From NCBI GenBank assembly GCA_022749755.1, contig CM040446.1, positions 17,298,080 to 17,362,079 on the forward strand: DNA of 64,000 nt, given 5' to 3'. The position numbers were made by a program, and so were the translations under genes. The notes below the pieces were generated by a model. The model was not told where the DNA came from. It saw only the letters and a program-made list of their open reading frames with translations, and did no database searches. Below are positions 1 through 13,762 of the stretch, one piece after another (the stretch's first letter is position 1; each line of letters opens with the position of its first letter). This DNA is from Azadirachta indica. Its lineage: Eukaryota; Streptophyta; Magnoliopsida; Sapindales; Meliaceae.

Positions 1-1640
1 TTGACCTGCAAGGGCAGTCAGCTGTCGAGTCAACGAGTTTTGTTAATTATAACATGCTATGTAGCTTAAGATTTAGTAAATAATAATATATTATTGTAAA
101 TTAAATTTTAGTAAATAAATACATATATATATATATGTGCATATACATTTTAACATAATTTAGTAAATATTTTTCTTCGTATTCCTCGTGTATCGATATC
201 ATATTCATGTTGGCTGTTAGAAAATTCACTTTACTAAAAGTAAATTTTATCTTCTAATATAAAAAAATAGTTCAATAAATAACATTATAATTACAAGAAT
301 CATTGTTTAGTCTTGCTGAGCTCACTTCTCCACTTCAATTTCGAAAAGTTCAATTTTCTGTTTCGATTTTATTTTATTTTCATGAAATTCTGCCCTTTTA
401 GTAAAATATTATTCTCGGTAGAGTTATTTTAGAATCTTGATTTGTATATTATCATTTGTACTTTCAAATATAGGTATATAAAAATATATATATATCTACT
501 CTTTTAAGATATAGTTTTGGCATTTCATCTACTAGAAAATATAATTTAATTATCAGAAAATAAATTAAGTATTTTAATTTATCGCAATTTAAAAACTTAT
601 TCTAACTTAAAATATAATTTAATTATCAGAAAATTTATTTAGACAAAGCTATTTTAGTTTACTGTAATTAAAAAATCAAGTATTATAATTTATTATAACT
701 AAAAAATTTATTCAGACTTAAAACATAATTATTAAAAATTTTATTTGGACTTCAAATTTCAGCTTAAGTTAGAATTTTTTCAGATCAATTTTGCATAAAT
801 TGAACACAAAAATATTTAAATTTATTAGAACTAAAAAAAATTTATTCAAACTTCAATTTCCACGTTAAAAATAAAAATTTTAACTTATTTTATTAAAATT
901 TAATTATTAACTTTTCAGTATTAAGTTAAAAAATAAACTAATTTAAAATTTACCTACATTCATAACTTTGAAACAGCAACTGTTTCAACTTACCACTGTT
1001 AAGTATTTCATCAAATAAAATTTATAAAATATTACTTTTAGCAACTCAAAAATGAAGTATAAAAGTTCGATTTGGATCCAAAAACCAAACAATATTCAAA
1101 CCCAGTGAAAACGATACCGAGCTTACGTCAACGATCAACCAATCACATTTTGATACATGAATCAGATAAATTTTCTCCAAAAACAAATTGCTGTAAAAAT
1201 AAGTAGTTTAAGTGCTTATTTAGTTTATTTTTACATTAATTAAAAGAATTTTTTTAATAATAATTTTTTTTTTAATTTTGAATATAGTTTAATTTACGCT
1301 GAAAAAAAGTTTTAAAAATAAAAAATTTATTTGTATTATATTAAAAAAAATTCAAAATTTAAATTTTTAACCATTGAACTCCTTTAATCTTTTTTAAAAG
1401 AAAAATTTTTTAAAATATCCTTATTTTATTTTAAAAATTTTATATTTTTTTTAAAACTAAAACATTAAAAATTTTTCAATTAAAATAATTACTAAAATTT
1501 TATAAAAATTTCTTTATTAAAGTAATTATTTAAATTTTTTCAAAAATTATTTGTTACAATCATATGATTAATAAATTTTAGTTAAAAATTTTACAAGTAA
1601 AAAGCCAATTCTAAAAAGCTTTATTTAAAAAATTATATCA
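1..1640. other. AT-rich intergenic stretch, no gene seen
   Basis: Extremely AT-rich DNA with homopolymer A and T runs and no coding-like reading frame. Between about 540 and 850 there are degenerate short repeats: the block aatataatttaattatcag occurs twice (near 538 and 609), followed by related blocks. Composition becomes clearly less AT-rich from about 1640, where the putative 3' untranslated region of the minus-strand kinase begins. Confidence 0.6.
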
Positions 1641-2295
1641 AACTAACCGTAAATTTATATATAATAAAAGGGTCAGTAATATCTAGTGAAAATAGAAACT
1701 TCAAATCTTGCAAGTAAGAATCCATAATCCAAACTTCTTGTTTCTGAAACTTTGATAAATCATAATAGGAAAGGAATGGCAAATAAATGAGAATACATAT
1801 TAGAAGAGAGATTTTTGAGTAACACTTCAACATGCTCAGAATAGCCGGCATGGCTATCAATACAAAACCAGTTGGTGGCTTTAGATATATACTGTTATAG
1901 AGCATTTTCAGTTTCCTAGAACTATCAAAGAGGCAAAGAGAGGGAAGTAACAGAGGGCTGGAAACTGCCACAAGAGGTGGCATACTACTTTGTCTGCCAA
2001 CCTGGATGTAGCCAAGACCTCAATATAATCTCAAACATCAAACAAATACAAAACTTTCTCTGAGTACAAACAACTAGTGTTGCTACCAACTAACCCATCA
2101 AAAGGCTTCCCAGAAGTTCTTCCAATATAGCTGTACAATTAGAAGTTCTGCAAAATATGGGACAATAAACTACTTAAGTAACAAAGCGGAGTAGGGTCAA
2201 ACCTGACAGAAAAATAAACAGGTCTACCAGTCTTTATTGTAAGGGCTTCTCCACTCTTTTTGCAAGATGCTTTACATGGTGAGGGTTTGATCAAT
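1640..2295 (-). other. probable 3' untranslated region of the NDR-type kinase
   Basis: The sequence following the kinase stop codon on the minus strand is less AT-rich than the DNA to its left, down to about 1640. It carries only short incidental reading frames (for example 1983-1633), none with recognisable domains. Transcript extent is inferred from composition. Confidence 0.35.
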
Positions 2296-4431
2296 TCAAA
2301 GTGACATGGCATCGCCTGATGATCCATGCGTTAGTGTCTTTGTGTCATCAGTTGAGCCTTTAGAAGAGTAGTCAACTGTAGAATCGCCTAGAAGAGAAAA
2401 CCATCTATTATCAGAGACTGATTTAGTGAATATGAAGGGCAAAGATACACTTAAGGATACTATTATGGAAGTCGTATCTGTTACTATGTAAAGACTCAAA
2501 GGACAGCAGCTCTGGTGATGTACTACTCTTTCTATCTGCAATGGTTGTATGAATTATAAGAAAAGTTCTCAATTGCTCACCATAGAAGAACATGTACATT
2601 GAAGAAAATGTTGGTTGATACATAAAATTGCAAACAAATGGAGAGACATCAGATTATCTTAAATTGCACTTGCATTTGTTGACGCCTTTAAAAGAATGGT
2701 AATTGGCTCAGATCAGCAAGTAGATGATTCTTCCAGTTATTACTTCAAGAACATAAGCACACAAACCTTAACTATCACTGCCTAGAAATGCAAAACTTAA
2801 TTAAATAATTGAGCTAAGTCTTGGCCTCTTCCATCCTTGTTTCAAGCTAAATGTCAAGGTCACAGATGCTTACTATGTTTCAAAAAGCATGAACTTCAAC
2901 AAGTAGTATTAAGAAAAAAAATCTCAAATATTATAAATATAACCACTTGTGATTTTTGGAAAAAATTTTATGCCAAAAGAATTATGGCATAATGATAGAA
3001 AGGAAAAACACAGTAGTGAATCAAATTAAATGCATGAAAAGATACATGTATTAGGCTCTTGGCCACGTATGGTGCACATGCAAGTATCATATTCTTAAGT
3101 AGATGGAAAATTACAATTTTATCCCATACAGACATCAATACTTATTGGAACTTGAAATCATGTCATGACTCACTAAAGAAACTGAAACATTGTATAACAA
3201 GAATATTAGGACGAAAGAATATTACATCAATGAGTCAGATAATAAGAGATGAAAGAGTACAGAAAAGTATACACTTGAGCTCTGTTCTCATACCAGATGA
3301 ACGTAACCCTTTGACAGCCTCAAAATTCTTATATGTGTAGCCAACAAAACTAAGATCTTTAGGAGTTAACAACATCTGATGAAAAAAAGATGCCTTCAGT
3401 AACCCAGATCAGGGAACAATAACAAGTTTTATAATGTATCAAGTTACGGTATCATAAATTTTCACGAGCAGTGAGTCAGCAACAATGAATATGAGTCTAC
3501 AACTGTGAAGATCATACTCTAGTCATATCAAACAGAGCATAACAGAGTAACACACACACATGTAATACACATGCAGAGCATTACCATTAAATATTGGTCA
3601 AAACTCCAAAAGGATGATTCACCATATTCCATTATCAATGGCTGGACAATGTTTACTATCTATCTTCCATACGATAAAGGAAGTCATTACCTAATCCATT
3701 TCTGTACCATCGATGATATAAAGAACTCTGGCATCTACTTTAAATGTATATACCATGTTTGTGCAACAGTGTCATAAAAATACATCAGAAGCCAAGGGGC
3801 AGATAATATGTACCCAATTTCATTTAGCTAATAAAATTATGGATATTGAGCTTTCAGGGCACTTCTTGATTAAAGCCACAATTTGAAAAGGGCCATTTTC
3901 TAAAATGAGAACTGACAGTAATGATGGAAAGGGACCAACTTCATAGTCTATCAGAACACAATCGCAACTCTTGTAATTGCTCCAACGAGGCTCACTTACT
4001 CCCAACTCTTGTAATTGCTCTCAACAAGGCTTGCTCACTATTATTTTTCCCTTTATCCCACCAGTTCTTTTCTTTTCAACATATCCTAAATAAAATGAAT
4101 ACGTCAAATGACGGACTAGTCCTATAATTTCCACTTATGAATATGATAACCTTTTAGGATGCATCTTATACTTCACTCCCAAGAAAATCTTTATGTTGAA
4201 AGCCACCGATTGGATGCCATGGCTGAAAATTGCTGCAGGTTTCGTGTTATGTTAAAAATAAAGGAAAGTTTCTATCACATGCTTACTACTCAATGAGAGA
4301 CTTTGCAATCCAGAAAAGGAGCAGTTTACTTAAATTTGAGCCAATTATGTTTATTATAATTCATCTGCACAAAAGTGGCATACCTTCCTCATGGGTCCAG
4401 ATCCTGTTCTTTTTGGTGATTCAGACTCCAC
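2296..4431 (-). CDS. C-terminal part of an NDR-type AGC serine/threonine kinase (5' end missing at a scaffold gap)
   Basis: Four minus-strand exons join in phase: 4431-4384, 3375-3294, 2535-2485 and 2387-2296 (stop TGA 2298-2296). They encode a 16-residue piece ending GSGPMRK, then LLTPKDLSFVGYTYKNFEAV, then an S/D-rich tail ending SSGDAMSL. FVGYTYKNFE is the typical hydrophobic-motif region of plant NDR (tricorner/STK38-like) kinases, directly after the catalytic core. All junctions have GT donors and AG acceptors, and phases close (48, 82, 51 and 92 nt). NDR kinases work with MOB co-activators in polarity and growth control. The catalytic domain is absent: the next upstream exon should lie within or beyond the N gap, and I see no kinase exon from 4584 onward. 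It could be an intact gene broken by assembly or a truncated copy. Family assignment rests on the C-terminal motif recalled from the family. Confidence 0.78.
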
Positions 4432-4483
4432 CTATGGCACAATTAGAATTACGTCACAGGTATGGTACAAGACATCATTAAAT

Positions 4484-4583
4484 NNNNNNNNNNNNNNNNN
4501 NNNNNNNNNNNNNNNNNNNNNNNNNNNNNNNNNNNNNNNNNNNNNNNNNNNNNNNNNNNNNNNNNNNNNNNNNNNNNNNNNNN
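4484..4583. other. assembly gap of exactly 100 N
   Basis: A run of 100 Ns. A round 100 usually denotes a scaffold join of unknown size. The NDR kinase exon lies 52 nt to the left. To the right the sequence immediately becomes AT-rich intergenic DNA, so the two sides may not be truly adjacent. Confidence 0.99.
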
Positions 4584-6420
4584 GGAAATGCATATTTACA
4601 TCCCTTATGATCATCCCATTCTATTAGTCAAAAGTTACAACAAAAACAAATTGCTAAAATTACTTATAACTTTACTCTTTTTAGTTTGAGCTGGGCTAGA
4701 TTGATTTGCAAATGAAACTTTTGGTTAAAAGAGATAATTAAGACAAAATCATGTTACCAAGTCCTACTAATAATTTTTAAAAATCGAAGTTATTTGCTAA
4801 GATTTTCAATAAATTAGTAGATAAAGTTGAAAATTACCCTTTAAACAATTTAATTATAATAAAAATGAAGTTAATTTTTTTATTTTTAATTCTAATTTTA
4901 ATTGTTTCTATTCTCAAAATGTATTAATTATATTTATATTTTTAGTGTATTGTGTTTATATATTTTCTTTATATTTTAAGATTTATTTTTTAAAAAGTTG
5001 AGAATTAAACTATTTATATAAATTTATTAATTAACATAAATAAGTAAGATATTTATATTATTTCGTCGATGAAAATCAGTCAAAATCTAATAGTGATGAA
5101 AATATTTAACAGAAGTAGACTCACCAATAAATATTTTTGACTTCAGAAGTGTAATTGATATTTATTTCAAAAATAATGGTCCAACTATTTTTAGTCCAAT
5201 ATTATGTTCATTTTTGTAACAAAAGTATCTAGTGGTTAAATTTATTGTATTATCAGTAAATATTTGTTATAATAATTTATTTTATAATCTTATTATACAA
5301 AATATTTTTAACACATAGAATTTTTTTTTATTTGATGTAATCCTAGCATTGAACAATAATTTTTATGAGAGTTTCTTTATAATTTTTTAACATTAAGGTG
5401 TACAATGTCTTTATTCTATGATAAAATATAAATTTTGTGAATATTATGATTTGTAATTCTTAATTTCTATTTTAAATTTTTGGAAGACAAAATCATGAAA
5501 AGACAATGTTTAGTATAAATTATTGGTAGAATGCAATAAGTTCGGTTCGGTTCAATTTTCATCAAACTGAACCAAATCAAAATAATTTTTGATTACTTTG
5601 GTTTAAAATTTAAATAAATTGAGAGAAAAATTAACAAATATTTCCTAAAGTATGAAAAATCATAAATATCTTCTTGAAGCTTAGAGAAAAACAAATATCA
5701 CTAAAATATGAAAAAATGATATACACAACCTTAACTTTTAATTCTGTCAATTGACTCATTAGTTATTATCATATTTATTGTTAAACTTTACCAAAATAAG
5801 AAAATAAGATATAATTTTTTCAGTTATAACAACTTAGTCCCTATTTTTCACCTAAAAAAAATTAAAATGTTAAAATTAATTATTTTTAATTTACTATTTC
5901 AATAAAAATTTAGAAAAGAAAATACTGTTATGAAGAAAATTCTAACAATAAGTTGAATTAAACCCATATATTAAAATATTTCTAACCTTTTTTTTTTACT
6001 TCCTTAATAATAATTTAATATGTATTATCAAAAAATTTAAAATGAAACATTTTTATTTTATTTCTTATATATAATATATCTATTAAAAAAATTATATTAT
6101 ATTTATTATATTTTTTATAAAAAATGTGAAGCTCATAATTAATATAAATAAAAAATAGAAAAATACATTTATGTTATATCTATCATAATAAAAATAACAA
6201 AAATTCTCTTCTTTTTTATATTTTAATTAAAATTATATTATATTATTTAATAAGAATATAAAATATATATAGTTACTAATTTTATTAACACATGATCCTA
6301 AATTTAAATTAGATATTATAATTTATTACTCTCCTCTTATTTTAAAAAAAAATTCTTTTAAATATTTCCAAAAAAAATGAGCGTTATAAGCATTTATGAA
6401 ATATTTAAAAGAAAATTAAG
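4584..6420. other. AT-rich intergenic DNA, no gene seen
   Basis: No coding-like frame on either strand. Around 5520-5620 there is a fragment (ttcggttcggttcaattttc and following) resembling the sub-terminal sequence of the hAT-type MITEs seen elsewhere in this window, probably a relic. Confidence 0.5.
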
Positions 6421-7116
6421 GGGTTACTTGTTTTTTTTGCTGAAGTATGAATATATTTATTCAGATGTTTAAGAGTTATTTATTTTTTAATTTATATCTG
6501 AATACTTATTAAAAATATCTGAATATATTAAATTACAAATTTTGACTTAAATCTGAATGATCAAATATCTGAATAATTTCATATTTTTATTTTTGAACAA
6601 TATTTCTAATTTATTAATTTATTTACTAATAAAATTAAAATCAAAGTTAACTATTTTTTACACATCTCTTCTCTATTGTGGGTTTTCTCTACTTGTTTTC
6701 TTAATCTTATTTATTTCATATTTTAATTATTGCAATAAATTTATATATTTACATAATTACAAGTACATTACAATATGATATTATTTTTATTTAATTTTTA
6801 TTAATTTTATATCATCGATTACAAATTATTTTTTAAAAAAAATTATATATCAAATAAATAAATAATATATATACTAATATAATCTATTAATTTTTTATTT
6901 ATTATTGTGTTAGTATAATCAAAATTATTATAAATATAAGTATATTATAAAAAGAGTATATATGTCAAAATATCAATTTTCAAACTTTGATTTTTATTAA
7001 AACAAATAATTTAATATTTATTTTTAAATGTTTTAAAATAAAAAACAAATATATCATTTATAGTTAGATTTCAGTTATGTTCAGAGTTCAGACAAAAAAA
7101 AAACCAAACGCTACCC
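6421..7116. mobile_element. candidate MITE with GGGT-type inverted ends
   Basis: The left end reads gggttacttgttttttttgc followed by tgaa. The reverse complement of the right end reads gggtagcgtttggttttttt and then reaches tctgaa. These form imperfect terminal inverted repeats about 25 nt long around an AT-rich, non-coding interior rich in tctgaat motifs. A possible 3-bp duplication (AAG) flanks it. The superfamily is not determined. Confidence 0.4.
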
Positions 7117-7912
7117 AAGTTTTCTAAATAAAATAATAATGATAAGTAATAATATGTGAATTACATTTGATGTAATATATTAATAGAATTAGTAATTATA
7201 TTCTTATTAAATAATTTAATTTAACTTAATTAAAATTTAAAAATTAAAGGGATGATGAGGTGTATGTCAAAGTTTAAGAGGTGATGCACTATTAAGCCTA
7301 AAAATAAGGAGCTATTTGAAATTCACCTATTTTTTGTCATCCTCTTAATTTTAACTTTGAATGTGCAATTTGGATATATGGGTTTGTTATCGAATGAATT
7401 TAACTTGATACTACTAATTTACGTTCATCATCTATAATATTTTCTTAGTGTTGTTTCATGATATATTTCATGATATATCTATCTTAGTGTTGTTTATATA
7501 TTTTCATAGGAACCAAGAGTTGAAAAAAGATATATAGCAAATAACTTCAAACAAATTGACAGAGAAGGCATCATAAATGGATAGTTAAACAAGTAAAAAG
7601 AGATTCAAAAACAAGCAAAAGCGTAAAATTATTATTGAGGTGAAAAATTGACATTCTCGTCTTATCAAGAACTATTAAGTGAGAAAGAGTTGGTGTGTCC
7701 AAGTTAGAATCTTCAATGGACTACCTTAACAATTTTCACCCTTCAAAGTTCTTAAAGTAAGGCCCACCATACTTTCAAAGGCTTTATGTGAATTAATAGA
7801 TTATGAGACTTTGAATGGAATTGTTGTGTGAAAGCTAGTAAACATAACTAATAATGAGAAAACTTAGTGATTTAGGTTTTACATAGAATTAGGCTTTATT
7901 TATTATTGTTGT

Positions 7913-8377
7913 TAGAGATGGTAAATGACCCGACCTGGCCTATAAAAAATAACTCTATGAAAGTTCTTGGATTGCGCTGACACGATACATACAGTAAAAT
8001 AAATAAACCCAACCTATTTTGTAGCATAGCACTATGCGTGTCGTACCGACCTAACTTGTTAGAAAGCAATCCAAGCACATCTCATAAGCCTTTATGGGTT
8101 GTGTGCTTATAAACAATACTCGTAAATAATAAAATAGTTCTACTATACATGACAAATAGTAACTAATTTTCATTGTTTACCGGTTAAATAGTAGCCTGTG
8201 GGCTTTTTTTCTCGATCTAATATAATAAGATGACTGTTCACAGCACAGAATGACCCATAAACTTTTTTTGTTGACCCAACACGTGAACAATATCGTGTCG
8301 TGTTGAGCCGTGCTAGTGCTGTTCACTAGCTAGGTCGTGTCGACTTCAGATTGGCCCACCCATTTTTCCATCTCTTA
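7913..8377. mobile_element. non-autonomous hAT-like MITE (TAGAGATGG ends)
   Basis: The left end is TAGAGATGG and the right end, reverse complemented, is TAAGAGATGG. The flanking octamers ATTGTTGT (7905-7912) and TTTGTTGT (8378-8385) match at 7 of 8 positions, as expected for an 8-bp hAT target duplication. The interior (465 bp) is non-coding and less AT-rich, with motifs such as cgtgtcgtgttgagc. hAT-type because of the 8-bp duplication and the TAG-type termini. Confidence 0.6.
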
Positions 8378-8385
8378 TTTGTTGT

Positions 8386-10530
8386 GTTGTTCTTTAAAGT
8401 TAGAATATGGTAAAATAAATTCATGTCAAATAGTAAAAAAAATAATTAAAATTTATTAAACATTTTATTTATCGTACTTTCAAAATATAATAGAAGTACC
8501 ACAATCCCAAACAAAGCCTTAATACGAGATTTTTGAATGATAGAATTACTTAAGATGATGTCTAATACATGTAGACGGGGCCAAATAGTAGACAATCAAA
8601 ACTTGTAAGAGCCAAAGTATAAAAATTATAATATGAAGGGTGAATATTCTAATAAAGATGAGGAATGAAAATGATAATCATGATTATTCATATGACCAAA
8701 AAATTAAATGTATTTATACGTTTTTCAAAATATGATATGCTAGGACAACTTATAATGTCATTAATAATATAGAATGTGACCTTTGTATGCCTTAATTTTT
8801 TGTTTTTAATGAGAAACGATTTATGTTATTTTATATGCTTTTTTACATAATAATGAGTTTTAATTTGAATGAAATGAAATATGTTCGTCATTTTAGATAA
8901 GTAAAAGGTGATTTAATTTTCTAAAATTTTGTATATGGAAAGAAATACTTTAAAATAAACTTGCAAAAGCTTTTCATTTGAGGCAAAAAGAAAACAAAAA
9001 AATAAAAAATAAAAATAACTATAAAAAGAGTTCTAGTTTTAATAAAATAGAGATAGAAATATTATTGGTTTTAAAAAAATTGAGATCACAATATGAATAG
9101 GCCAATGCTTGTTTTATTGGGCTCTTTTAAACTTTAGGTTGTATTTGTCTTTCTTCACTAGCCTAAATTATGTAAGATGCCTCTCTTTGAACCTGGGACC
9201 TCAATTAGTAGTGATTTGATCCACTACCTTTATATTTTACCACATACAAGTAAGGTTGTCGAGGGAGTTGGATTTGAAAAATTTGACTAAATTCACATTC
9301 AATTCATCACTTCGTGAATTAGAGGAAAATTGCAATAAACCAACTTTATTATTTTAATATTTTATCCCTCAATATTCTCCTTTTGGCTATATCACTAGCG
9401 TTCAATTATGATTTTACTCACAAATTAGTTAACTTGAACAATAAGGGGCAACCTATTGGGAGTGAATGATGATTTAAGAAAAACTAAAACAGTATTTTGA
9501 TATTTGTCAATAAATAGGGGATTGTTTTGAAATTAACCCCAAAAATGGTTGCTCGTGGTTCTTTTAGTTGGAAGCTTTATTTCATATTTTATTGGCTGAA
9601 ATTTTACGTCAGTATTTACTTGGTCTTCCAAGGATCCGAAGTCCAAACCTTTCATTTAATTAATTTATTATTTTTTTCGATCACTATCAGTTGCTTTATC
9701 GTGATCCTTCACGTGTTCTCTAGTCGTGCTTTTGACTCGCCTCACGAAAATTAATTAAATACATGATTTTCGTCTCTCTCTCTCTCTATAAATATATATA
9801 TATATATATTAATTTTACTCTATTTTCTTAAAAAATTATGGAACACATAATTAATGTAACTAAAAATATGTATAAATATAACTATATTTATTACAAATAA
9901 AGATGATGAAATTTTTTTAAATTTTTAATCAAATTTAAATTAAACTATTAAATAAAAATATAAAAATGTCCATTATCCATTATATTGATACAATACCAAA
10001 TTTAATCAATATATTATGATTTATTATTTTTATTTTATTTCTAATGTTCTGTAAATACATTTAACCCATATTTTTCTAACAAAATAATTATTTTTATTTT
10101 TTCGACTTATTGTTAATATTCTAATTTGAATAAAAAGATTTAATATCTTTTAAAAGTCAGGAGAATTTATAAGAATATCTAAATAAGTTGGAATAAATTT
10201 AAATAAATATTTTGTAATAGAAAAGAGAATAATTTATTATAATATGTAGACTAAATTTATTATTGTGTCAATAAAAATAATATAAAATTTTAAATATATA
10301 TTAAGTAAAATATTATATATATTTTCTTTAAAAATTTTATATCTAAATTTTTAACGTAGCACACTCTAAAAACCAAGGGATATTTACTCATTCACTAAAA
10401 ATTAGGAATAATTTACAATCTCCTTAAAAAAAATTACAAGTCTTTAAAGTTTGTTCGATTAGATTGATTAGTTCTCATAGTTTTAAAAATATCAATTAAA
10501 GTCTCTATTTCTAAAAAATTTAATGATTAT
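8386..10530. other. AT-rich intergenic DNA with a CT/TA microsatellite
   Basis: No supported gene. A (CT)n run followed by a (TA)n run lies at about 9771-9810. The ORF at 9527-9754 is short, has no recognisable domain and begins without an ATG. Confidence 0.5.
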
Positions 10531-10679
10531 ATTCTTATACTAATAACAATTGTTTAACATAAATAACTATTAAAACCTTTTGAAATTTTGTAAAATACAA
10601 TATAATTATGTAAAATATATTTATAAAATAGATAATAATATTATTTTGTAGCACATTCATAATGTAATACTTATTAATA

Positions 10680-12140
10680 TATGTTCGCAACAATACTAAC
10701 TGCAAAGGTATAGGTCGTATCAAATAATAAAATGATAAGTATAAATATCCTCTCATGAGGATTGAAATTTAAATTGAATACTGAGTACTATAATCTTCAA
10801 AGCCCAATTTTATCTAAGCAATTTGAATTGATTAATTTTAAAGGTAAATAAAACTAAAACTCAATGATTAACTAAAAGAGAAACAAAAATTGAATTAAAG
10901 ATTAGTAGTGAATAAATGAAATATGCAAGGACAAAAGATTTAGGGCCTTGATTTCATTTATCTATCCTTATATTTCTCTTAATTATCCGTTATTATTGTG
11001 TTTTGTTCTGATTCACTAATCATAAGATGAAAATCAACCTTAATATCTTTTCTGTGCATCAACTAAGGTCTTATGTATAATTAAACAAGTCGATATCCCT
11101 ATCTAGTTCAATTAATAATACGCTTATTAAACACTGCTTGTTATTCAACACTTAGAATTTGATTACCCCCGATCTCTTAAAATTCTAAATGTTGGTTAGA
11201 TTATCTAGGTGTAGATCTTCTTACAGTATCACAACTACATAAATTGTGTTTACTTAATCTGATAAACAAATCAATCTTTCTCAAGAGTCAATTTATTCAT
11301 TTTTAATTAACTAATTCACTAAATAATAAATTAGACACATTAGGCAAGGTAAACACAAATGAATTAAAGGTTGATAACATTAATAACATGCCAATTGATT
11401 AAAACATAATCTTTAAAAATTATGTATTGCATAAAATTAAGATATCTAACCCAGCATATTAAATATTAACATCAAAATTATCATTTATTTCATAATCTTT
11501 AAATTCAACAAATAAAGTTCAAATGAAATACAAAATAAAAATGATAGAGTTTAGGAAACTAGACTAGAGATAAGGGCTTCAATGATTCTCCTTCAAGTTT
11601 TCTTCCAAATCTTTCAACTTGAATCAATCACCCTTCCTCTCTCTAGAATCCTCTCCTTGTTCTTCAACTTCTCTCTCTTCAAAATTCAACTTTCCTTTCT
11701 TGGTTCTAGTGGCCATTCATCCCAAAAACATAAAAACCTAAAAGACATCTAAATCAGGCAATTAAATAATGATCTAATGGCCTAAAAACATTCAAGATCA
11801 TTCAAGATGTGTTAGGTGCTCAAAACTGTGTGGGGGCACAATGAAAGCTCGATAGGTGGCATGGTTGCGTACCTTGGTCGCATGGTCGCGCCATGTAAGT
11901 AGCCCAAAATCTTTAAATTTTTTTTTTTTTTTTTTGCAATTTGGCCTTGAAACTTTGCATTTTGGTCTTCATTTCCTTTATGTTTTTTTTAAACATTTCT
12001 TTTTCAAGTCGAATTCATCTTGAATGACCGTTTTCTATTTTTTCTACACAAAGTCACTAAAATTTATCAAATATTAACAAAACTTGAGGATTTACAAAAT
12101 GATTCAAGTTTTGAAATGGCCGATAAGTGCGTATTTTACA
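10680..12140. mobile_element. non-coding, transposon-like dispersed sequence
   Basis: This block differs in composition from its surroundings: pyrimidine-rich patches around 11580-11720, a T run at 11919-11936, and segments such as gataagtgcgtattttacaa near 12122. It resembles non-coding internal sequence of large plant retroelement derivatives that I have seen before, but no LTR pair, primer site or polyprotein was found. The class is therefore open and this is a weak call. Confidence 0.28.
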
Positions 12141-13303
12141 ATATATAATAAATTTATTTTTAATAAGAAATATATTTTTATTTAAACTATAATATAATTA
12201 TAAATATTGGATTAAATATGTTGTAAAATAAATAAATTTATAAATTTATATTCTAATAATAAATTAATATTTATCTATATTTATTAAATTTAATTTCTAA
12301 TACATAATTAATATTGAATTATAAATATATTATAAAATAGATAAATTTATACTTTAGTTAAATATATTCATAAATATTTTATTTTCAATAAATACTTATC
12401 ATTATTATTATATTTAATTTTAATTAGGAGTTAAAAAATTTTCTTGTTAATTCTCATTAAATATGGGTATAATGATTATTTTTCAACAATTAAGGTCTTT
12501 AATGAGCATCTTTGAAACTATTAGAACTAATTAGTTTAATAAGTTAAAACTTAAGAATTTGTAAATCACATATTTAAAATTTTTTTATTTTATATTCAAT
12601 TTTATGTTAAATATTTTAAATTATGAATTTTGATAATTTACTTCAATTTTAAATTTTACATTTAAGGTTTCAAATATATTGTAACCAAATCTTTAATTGT
12701 TGTGAAATAAAAAGTAACAGCACGAATTTCGTATGTATAAATATAACATAATACTTTCAAAAGTGATCCTTCTACCATCATCTTGAATTAAAATGTTTTG
12801 ATATAAACGATTGTCAAACTCCTTACTTACTTAAACTTATATGACATTTTTATTTTTATTCTGAAAATTATGCTTTAAAAAATTTGAACTCATTTTTAGA
12901 ATTGCATTCATTAAAATATTTGTAATTATATGACAATTTACATTTATTAATATTATGATTTTATTTAGATATATTCTAGTTCAAATATTAATAATTGAAA
13001 ATAGTCCTTTAACTTCTTTTCTTTTGAAAAACTAAAATTATGAATACTGTTAATATGATTCCTTCACAATTCGATTCTGCATACAACTTAAAATAATAAT
13101 TATTTTACAATCTACTTAATATTTATATTAAGTGTTTACTAAAAATTTAAATATGACAGTTATGAAACACTTTATATATCATTATAAAATACTTTATATA
13201 TCTTCTTATAATGTACACATTATTTATGACAATTATGGAACACTTCAAATATCTCCACATAATATGAGCCTTATTTACCTTCAAAATTGAGCAATATTTA
13301 CCC
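12141..13303. other. AT-rich intergenic DNA, nothing recognised
   Basis: Low-complexity A/T sequence with no coding-like frames and no clear inverted or tandem repeat. Confidence 0.5.
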
Positions 13304-13311
13304 ACAAAAAG

Positions 13312-13754
13312 TAAGGATGGGCATAAGTTGGCTCGGTTCGGATTTCGGCAAAATCGAACTGGACCGAAAAAATTTGGGTTTTAAATTTTTTAGAATTGAA
13401 ATTGAATTAGACCAATATGAAAACTAAATTGAAATTGGACTGAAGATTTTTAAATTGCGCTGAACTGATCAATTTTCTCGAATCATATTCTGGTTTTCGA
13501 GTTTTTTATTTTTTAATTATTATTTTTAAATATTCCAAAACGACATCGATTTTGTTTAGATAATAAAATATATTAAAAATATTTTTTGGTTGGGTCCGAT
13601 TTTTTGAGTTAATACCAAACCTGGACCCAAAACCTCTGATTTTTAAAAACTTAAATTGAACCAAATCAAATAAAAGTTGAAATGGGATATAACTTGTTGA
13701 TTGTGATTTGATCTAATCTAATTTTTCGATACTCCAATTTTTTATCCACCCGTA
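13312..13754. mobile_element. non-autonomous hAT-like MITE
   Basis: Inverted ends: left TAAGGATGGGCATAA, right (reverse complement) TACGGGTGGATAAA. Flanking octamers ACAAAAAG (13304-13311) and ACAAAAGT (13755-13762) look like a decayed 8-bp target duplication. The interior carries paired, roughly inverted ctcggttcgg / tggaccgaa-type sub-terminal motifs and no coding sequence. Sub-terminal sequence resembles the ends of the larger hAT element at 46107-50914. Confidence 0.55.
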
Positions 13755-13762
13755 ACAAAAGT

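Noticed and set aside
1633..1983. 116-codon minus-strand frame with hydrophobic segments
   Set aside because: It lies in the probable 3' untranslated region of the kinase and has no domain or supporting splice structure.
4391..4689. Open frames running through the N gap
   Set aside because: They consist largely of undefined residues produced by translating Ns.
9527..9754. 75-codon frame with membrane-like segments
   Set aside because: No ATG at its start, no homology, embedded in MITE-rich AT DNA.
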